A stretch of 35,331 nt of DNA, taken from positions 1 through 35,331 of the forward strand of contig JAFQLG010000093.1 in NCBI GenBank assembly GCA_017414605.1, read 5' to 3'. Below the pieces are notes generated by a model. It made no database searches. It was not told the origin of the DNA and saw only the letters and a program-made list of their open reading frames with translations. Of the stretch, positions 31,703-35,331 are shown one piece after another (positions within the stretch are counted from its first letter, which is position 1; each line of letters opens with the position of its first letter). This stretch comes from Clostridia bacterium. GTDB taxonomy: Bacteria > Bacillota_A > Clostridia > Oscillospirales > CAG-272. The translations under genes and the position numbers were made by a program.

Positions 31703-32728
31703 ATGTCAAAGACCATTATAGTTACCGGCGGCGCCGGCTTTATCGGCTCAAACTTTGTTTATCATATGCTTGACAAGCATAAGGATTACAAGATAGTCTG
31801 CGTGGACTGCCTGACCTATGCGGGCAATATGTCAACGCTTGCAGAGGCTATGAAAAACCCCAATTTCAAGTTTTATAAGACCAACATCTGCGACAGAGCG
31901 GGAATTTATGACATCTTTGAGGCTGAAAAGCCCGATATCGTTGTCAATTTCGCCGCAGAGAGCCACGTTGACCGCTCTATTGAAAACCCCGAGGTGTTCT
32001 TGCAGACCAATATTCTCGGCACGCAGGTAATGATGGACGCTTGTCGCAAGTACGGCATTGAGAGATATCACCAGGTGTCCACGGACGAGGTGTACGGCGA
32101 CCTTCCGCTTGACCGCCCCGACCTGTTCTTCACCGAGGAAACGCCTATACACACAAGCTCGCCTTATTCCAGCTCCAAGGCGGGAGCTGACCTTTTGGTG
32201 CTTGCATATCATCGCACCTTCGGTCTTCCCGTAACCATCAGCCGTTGCTCCAACAACTACGGGCCTTATCATTTCCCCGAGAAGCTTATTCCTCTTATGA
32301 TAGCAAATGCGCTGGGTGACAAGCCTCTGCCCGTTTACGGCAAGGGTGAGAACGTTCGCGATTGGCTGTACGTTGAGGATCACTGCAAGGCGATCGACCT
32401 CATAATCCACAACGGTAGAGTGGGTGAGGTATACAACGTTGGCGGTCACAACGAGATGGCTAACATTGATATAGTCAAGCTCATCTGCCACAAGCTCGGC
32501 AAGCCCGAGAGCCTTATCACCTACGTTGCTGACAGAAAGGGACACGATATGCGTTACGCTATCGACCCCACAAAGATCCATTCCGAGCTTGGCTGGCTTC
32601 CCGAAACAAAATTTGCGGAGGGAATTGACAAGACGATAAAGTGGTATCTTGAAAACAAGGAGTGGTGGGAAACCATCATTTCGGGAGAATACCAGAACTA
32701 TTACGAAAAGATGTACGGCAACAGATAA
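31703..32728 (+). CDS. rfbB: dTDP-glucose 4,6-dehydratase
   Basis: This NAD-dependent short-chain dehydrogenase converts dTDP-glucose to dTDP-4-keto-6-deoxyglucose. The 341-residue protein has GGAGFIGSNF (9-18) for NAD binding, the catalytic D128-E129 in STDEVYGD, and the Y155-x3-K159 pair in YSSSK. NNYGPYHFPEKLIPLMI is a further family signature. It is the last gene of the polysaccharide operon and feeds the VioA-like aminotransferase two genes upstream. It starts 54 nt after rfbA, a slightly larger gap than between other genes. A terminator follows 18 nt after the stop. Confidence 0.97.
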   Translation: MSKTIIVTGGAGFIGSNFVYHMLDKHKDYKIVCVDCLTYAGNMSTLAEAMKNPNFKFYKTNICDRAGIYDIFEAEKPDIVVNFAAESHVDRSIENPEVFLQTNILGTQVMMDACRKYGIERYHQVSTDEVYGDLPLDRPDLFFTEETPIHTSSPYSSSKAGADLLVLAYHRTFGLPVTISRCSNNYGPYHFPEKLIPLMIANALGDKPLPVYGKGENVRDWLYVEDHCKAIDLIIHNGRVGEVYNVGGHNEMANIDIVKLICHKLGKPESLITYVADRKGHDMRYAIDPTKIHSELGWLPETKFAEGIDKTIKWYLENKEWWETIISGEYQNYYEKMYGNR

Positions 32729-32746
32729 CCGTTAAAATTTCAGAGC

Positions 32747-32782
32747 AAAAACCGCGCAAGACTGAGCTTTCGCGGTTTTTGT
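32747..32782 (+). terminator. Terminator of the polysaccharide operon
   Basis: A perfect 10-bp stem, AAAAACCGCG (32747-32756) with CGCGGTTTTT (32771-32780), has a 14-nt loop and ends in T residues and G. It follows rfbB. Only 33 nt lie between it and the next start codon, with no clear promoter, so the GH13 gene may rely on partial read-through. Confidence 0.86.
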
Positions 32783-32815
32783 CGCAATTTAAGCACAAAC
32801 CAAAAGGAGAAATTT

Positions 32816-34450
32816 ATGGCACTCAACATAAAAAACGATACGGTCGTTTATCAGATATATCCGCGCTCCTTTAAGGACACCAATGGGGACGGAGTTGGCG
32901 ATCTGCGCGGAATAATCGAGAGCCTTGACTATCTGGCGGAGCTTGGAATAAACGCGATATGGCTCTCTCCCATATACGAAAGCCCCAATGACGACAACGG
33001 ATACGACATATCAAACTACAAGGCTATTCAGCCCGAGTTTGGCACTATGGAGGATTTTGACGAGCTTGTCAGAGAGGCAAAAAAGCGCGGCATAGGTATC
33101 GTTATGGACCTTGTTATCAACCACACGTCCGATGAGCACGAGTGGTTTAAGCGAGCGCTTGCGGGTGAGCAGAAATACCGCGATTATTATATAATTCAAA
33201 AGGGAAAGAACGGCAAGCTGCCCAACAACTGGGGCAACTTCTTTGCAGAGTGCCCTTGGGCCAAATTCGGAGATAGCGAGGACGAATATTATCTGCATCT
33301 GTTCTCCAAAAAGCAGCCCGATCTCAACTGGCACAATCCCGAAGTGCTTGAGGAAGTAAAGGGAATAATGCGATTTTGGCTTGACCGCGGTGTTGTCGGC
33401 TTCCGCTGTGACGTTATAAATATCATTTATAAGGATTCACTTGAGGACGGCAAAAAGCAGCTCGTGCTTACGGGACAGGAGCATTATCTGTCAAAGCAGG
33501 GCTGCCACGATATACTTAACACGTTGCGCCGCGAGGTGCTTGAGCCATACGGCGCTTGGGCGGTTGGCGAAACTGTGTTTGTCAGCACCAAGCAGGCGCG
33601 TGACCTCTGTGACGAGGCGCGCGGCGAGCTTGATATGGTGTTCTATTTTGAGCATATGGAAACCGATCAGGTGTTCGTTAAGTGGTTCAAGACCTGGCTT
33701 ACACCCAAAAAGCTTATGAGAACGCTGACAAAATGGCAGAACGCGCTCTCTTGGAACGCCTGCTATTTTGAAAACCACGATCAACCCAGATTTATATCAC
33801 GATTTACCGACCTTGGCGAGTACAGGCGCGAGGCATCGCGCATGATGGCAGGTCTGCTTATGACCATGCGCGGCACGCCCTTTGTGTTCGAGGGTCAGGA
33901 GATAGGAATGACAAACGGAGATTTCAAGGATCTTTCCGAGGTGGAGGACATAGAGAGCCACAACATCTATGCTATGGCAAAGTCGCTGTGCATTCCAAAG
34001 GGTATCCGCTGGAAGATGATAAAGCGCACGTCACGCGACAACGGAAGAACTCCTATGCAGTGGACGGGCGGCGAAGGCGCAGGCTTTACCCGAGGCAAGC
34101 CCTGGCTCAAGGTCAACGCAAATCACACCGAGGTAAACGTTGAGCGAGAGCGGGCGGACGATAGCGGAGTGCTTGCATTTTGGAAAAATATGATAGCGAT
34201 GAGAAAGCAAAGCGCAACTCTGAGGGACGGAAGCTTCAAGAGTGTCTACGAGGGCAGGGCAATATATGCATTCGAGCGCGAGCTTGAGGGCGAGATCTTG
34301 ACTTCCATATGCAACATGACGGGCAAGGTGCAAAAGCTGCCAAAGCAGCTGTGCGGCGGCGACGTTGTAACTTGCAGCTACAAGGAGTACGATGCGCAAA
34401 TGCTCATGCCATTTGAGTTCCGTCTTATAAAAAAGGAGCGCCGTAAATGA
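32816..34450 (+). CDS. GH13 alpha-glucosidase (oligo-1,6-glucosidase type)
   Basis: This cytoplasmic glycoside hydrolase has 544 residues, close to the usual 550. The calcium-binding DTNGDGVGDLRGI (21-33) marks GH13 subfamily 31 oligo-1,6-glucosidases and related enzymes. Catalytic residues are nucleophile D199 in GFRCDV, acid/base E252 in AVGETVF and the transition-state D322 in FENHDQPR. NGYDISNYKAIQPEFG and INHTSDEHEWF also belong to the family. The C-terminal beta domain begins near 475. No signal peptide is seen, so substrates such as isomaltose, sucrose-type or trehalulose-type sugars would need import, possibly by transporters like the one at 6819. The start follows AAAAGGAG. The GH36 gene overlaps its stop by ATGA. 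Confidence 0.94.
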   Translation: MALNIKNDTVVYQIYPRSFKDTNGDGVGDLRGIIESLDYLAELGINAIWLSPIYESPNDDNGYDISNYKAIQPEFGTMEDFDELVREAKKRGIGIVMDLVINHTSDEHEWFKRALAGEQKYRDYYIIQKGKNGKLPNNWGNFFAECPWAKFGDSEDEYYLHLFSKKQPDLNWHNPEVLEEVKGIMRFWLDRGVVGFRCDVINIIYKDSLEDGKKQLVLTGQEHYLSKQGCHDILNTLRREVLEPYGAWAVGETVFVSTKQARDLCDEARGELDMVFYFEHMETDQVFVKWFKTWLTPKKLMRTLTKWQNALSWNACYFENHDQPRFISRFTDLGEYRREASRMMAGLLMTMRGTPFVFEGQEIGMTNGDFKDLSEVEDIESHNIYAMAKSLCIPKGIRWKMIKRTSRDNGRTPMQWTGGEGAGFTRGKPWLKVNANHTEVNVERERADDSGVLAFWKNMIAMRKQSATLRDGSFKSVYEGRAIYAFERELEGEILTSICNMTGKVQKLPKQLCGGDVVTCSYKEYDAQMLMPFEFRLIKKERRK

Positions 34451-35331
34451 TAACAGTTCAGGACAGAATATTCAAGCTTGATACCAAAAACACAAGCTAC
34501 GTTTTTGCTATAACCGACAAGGGCCATGCCGAGCATATCCATTACGGCAAAAGGCTTGCCGCGGCGGACGTTGAGGCTCTGCGCCTCAAGAATACCATAG
34601 TCCTCGGCACGACCGTTGACTATGACGAAACATTGGGCTATTCGCTTGACACTCTGCCGCAGGAGTATTCGGGCATTGGTAAGGGCGATTTCAGACATGC
34701 TCCCCTGGAGCTTATTATGCCGGACGGCTCTTTCGTTACCGATTTTGTCTATTCTCATCACGAGATAGTTGAAGGCGCATACAAAAATGAAGACAGCGGC
34801 CTGCCCTATGCCACGGGCGATGCGCAAACGCTGATACTTACATTAAAGGACAGAAAATATCCCAAGCTTACGTTAAAGCTGGCTTATTCCGTCTTTGAGG
34901 AGTGCGACGTTATCGGGCGAAATGCCGAGCTTGTAAACGAGGGCTGCGGCGAGGTCTATATCCGCAAGCTTATGAGCTTTATGATGGATATGCCAAAGGC
35001 GGATTATACTATGCTCACGCTGGACGGTGGCTGGGCAAAGGAGGCGCACGCACACGAGCGCGAGGTGTCATACGGTCTGCTCGTTAACGATTCCACAACG
35101 GGCGGCTCTTCAAACCGCCACAACCCCGCCTTTATGTTAAAGGAAAAGGGCTGCTGTGAGCTTTGGGGCAATGCATACGCCTTTAACCTCGTATATAGCG
35201 GAAATCACTATTCCGCAGTTGAAAAGACCAATCACGACACCATGCGCGTGATGAGCGGCATCAATCCGCATTGCTTTTTGTGGAAACTTAAGCAAGGGGA
35301 GCGCTTTGCAACTCCCGAGGCGGTAATGAGC
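34447..35331 (+). CDS. GH36 alpha-galactosidase, N-terminal part (cut by window end)
   Basis: The frame is open to the window edge (295 codons). The N-terminal beta-sandwich of GH36 alpha-galactosidases is recognisable: LDTKNTSYVFAITDKGHAEH (11-30), HYGKRL, LGYSLDTLPQEYSGIGKGDF (67-86) and the DSGLPYATGDAQTLIL segment. Full family members are about 720-740 residues, so the catalytic barrel with its two Asp lies beyond the end. The enzyme would release galactose from raffinose-type sugars. The ATG overlaps the GH13 stop (ATGA), so the two glycosidases are coupled and probably act on one set of imported oligosaccharides. No signal peptide is visible. Confidence 0.92.
   Translation, partial: MITVQDRIFKLDTKNTSYVFAITDKGHAEHIHYGKRLAAADVEALRLKNTIVLGTTVDYDETLGYSLDTLPQEYSGIGKGDFRHAPLELIMPDGSFVTDFVYSHHEIVEGAYKNEDSGLPYATGDAQTLILTLKDRKYPKLTLKLAYSVFEECDVIGRNAELVNEGCGEVYIRKLMSFMMDMPKADYTMLTLDGGWAKEAHAHEREVSYGLLVNDSTTGGSSNRHNPAFMLKEKGCCELWGNAYAFNLVYSGNHYSAVEKTNHDTMRVMSGINPHCFLWKLKQGERFATPEAVMS

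Overview
The window reads as a chromosomal segment of an anaerobic, gut-type Clostridia (Bacillota). The reasons are the clostridial gene order rnfCDGEAB, a bile-salt-hydrolase-like enzyme, a carbohydrate ABC transporter without its own ATPase, GH13 and GH36 glycosidases, strong AGGAGG ribosome sites and textbook sigma-A promoters. Composition looks moderate, with no obvious strand bias. This placement is inferred from gene content; no 16S or marker comparison was possible.

Layout. 1-360: a minus-strand tRNA unit (promoter, tRNA-Leu(UAA), initiator tRNA-Met, terminator). 474-5549: a complete six-gene Rnf operon (Na+ or H+ pumping ferredoxin:NAD+ oxidoreductase) with a consensus promoter and a palindrome at the start of the transcript. 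5608-6715: a choloylglycine-hydrolase family gene and terminator. 6736-10153: a promoter, two sugar-ABC permeases and a lipoprotein binding protein. 10184-11730: a separately promoted lipoprotein made of a Thr/Glu/Gly linker and two almost identical 201-residue units. 11747-14433: deoC-deoD-deoB, a complete route from deoxynucleosides to glycolytic intermediates. 14444-17523: an isolated phage tail-tip cassette (baseplate/fibre protein, two accessory tail proteins, a 58-residue protein and an XhlA-like membrane protein) with its own promoter and terminator but no capsid, terminase or lysin genes. 17627-32782: a 14-gene surface-polysaccharide operon. 32816-35331: a GH13 alpha-glucosidase and the start of a GH36 alpha-galactosidase, cut by the window edge.

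How the genes work together. Rnf links reduced ferredoxin to NADH and an ion gradient. The transporter and glycosidases suggest oligosaccharide use, with sugars released by GH13 and GH36. The deo genes salvage nucleosides. The polysaccharide operon contains a PglC-like initiating phosphoglycosyl transferase, four glycosyltransferases and a Wzy-like polymerase. It also has RfbA/RfbB plus a VioA/DesI-type aminotransferase that should make dTDP-4-amino-4,6-dideoxyglucose. Its unusual members are two ATP-grasp ligases, a divergent DegT-like PLP protein and a FemAB/GNAT-like transferase. Together these suggest a polymer whose amino sugars carry amino-acid or other acyl groups. I regard this as the best candidate for an undescribed system in the window. 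The orphan tail cassette and the duplicated lipoprotein are the next most interesting.
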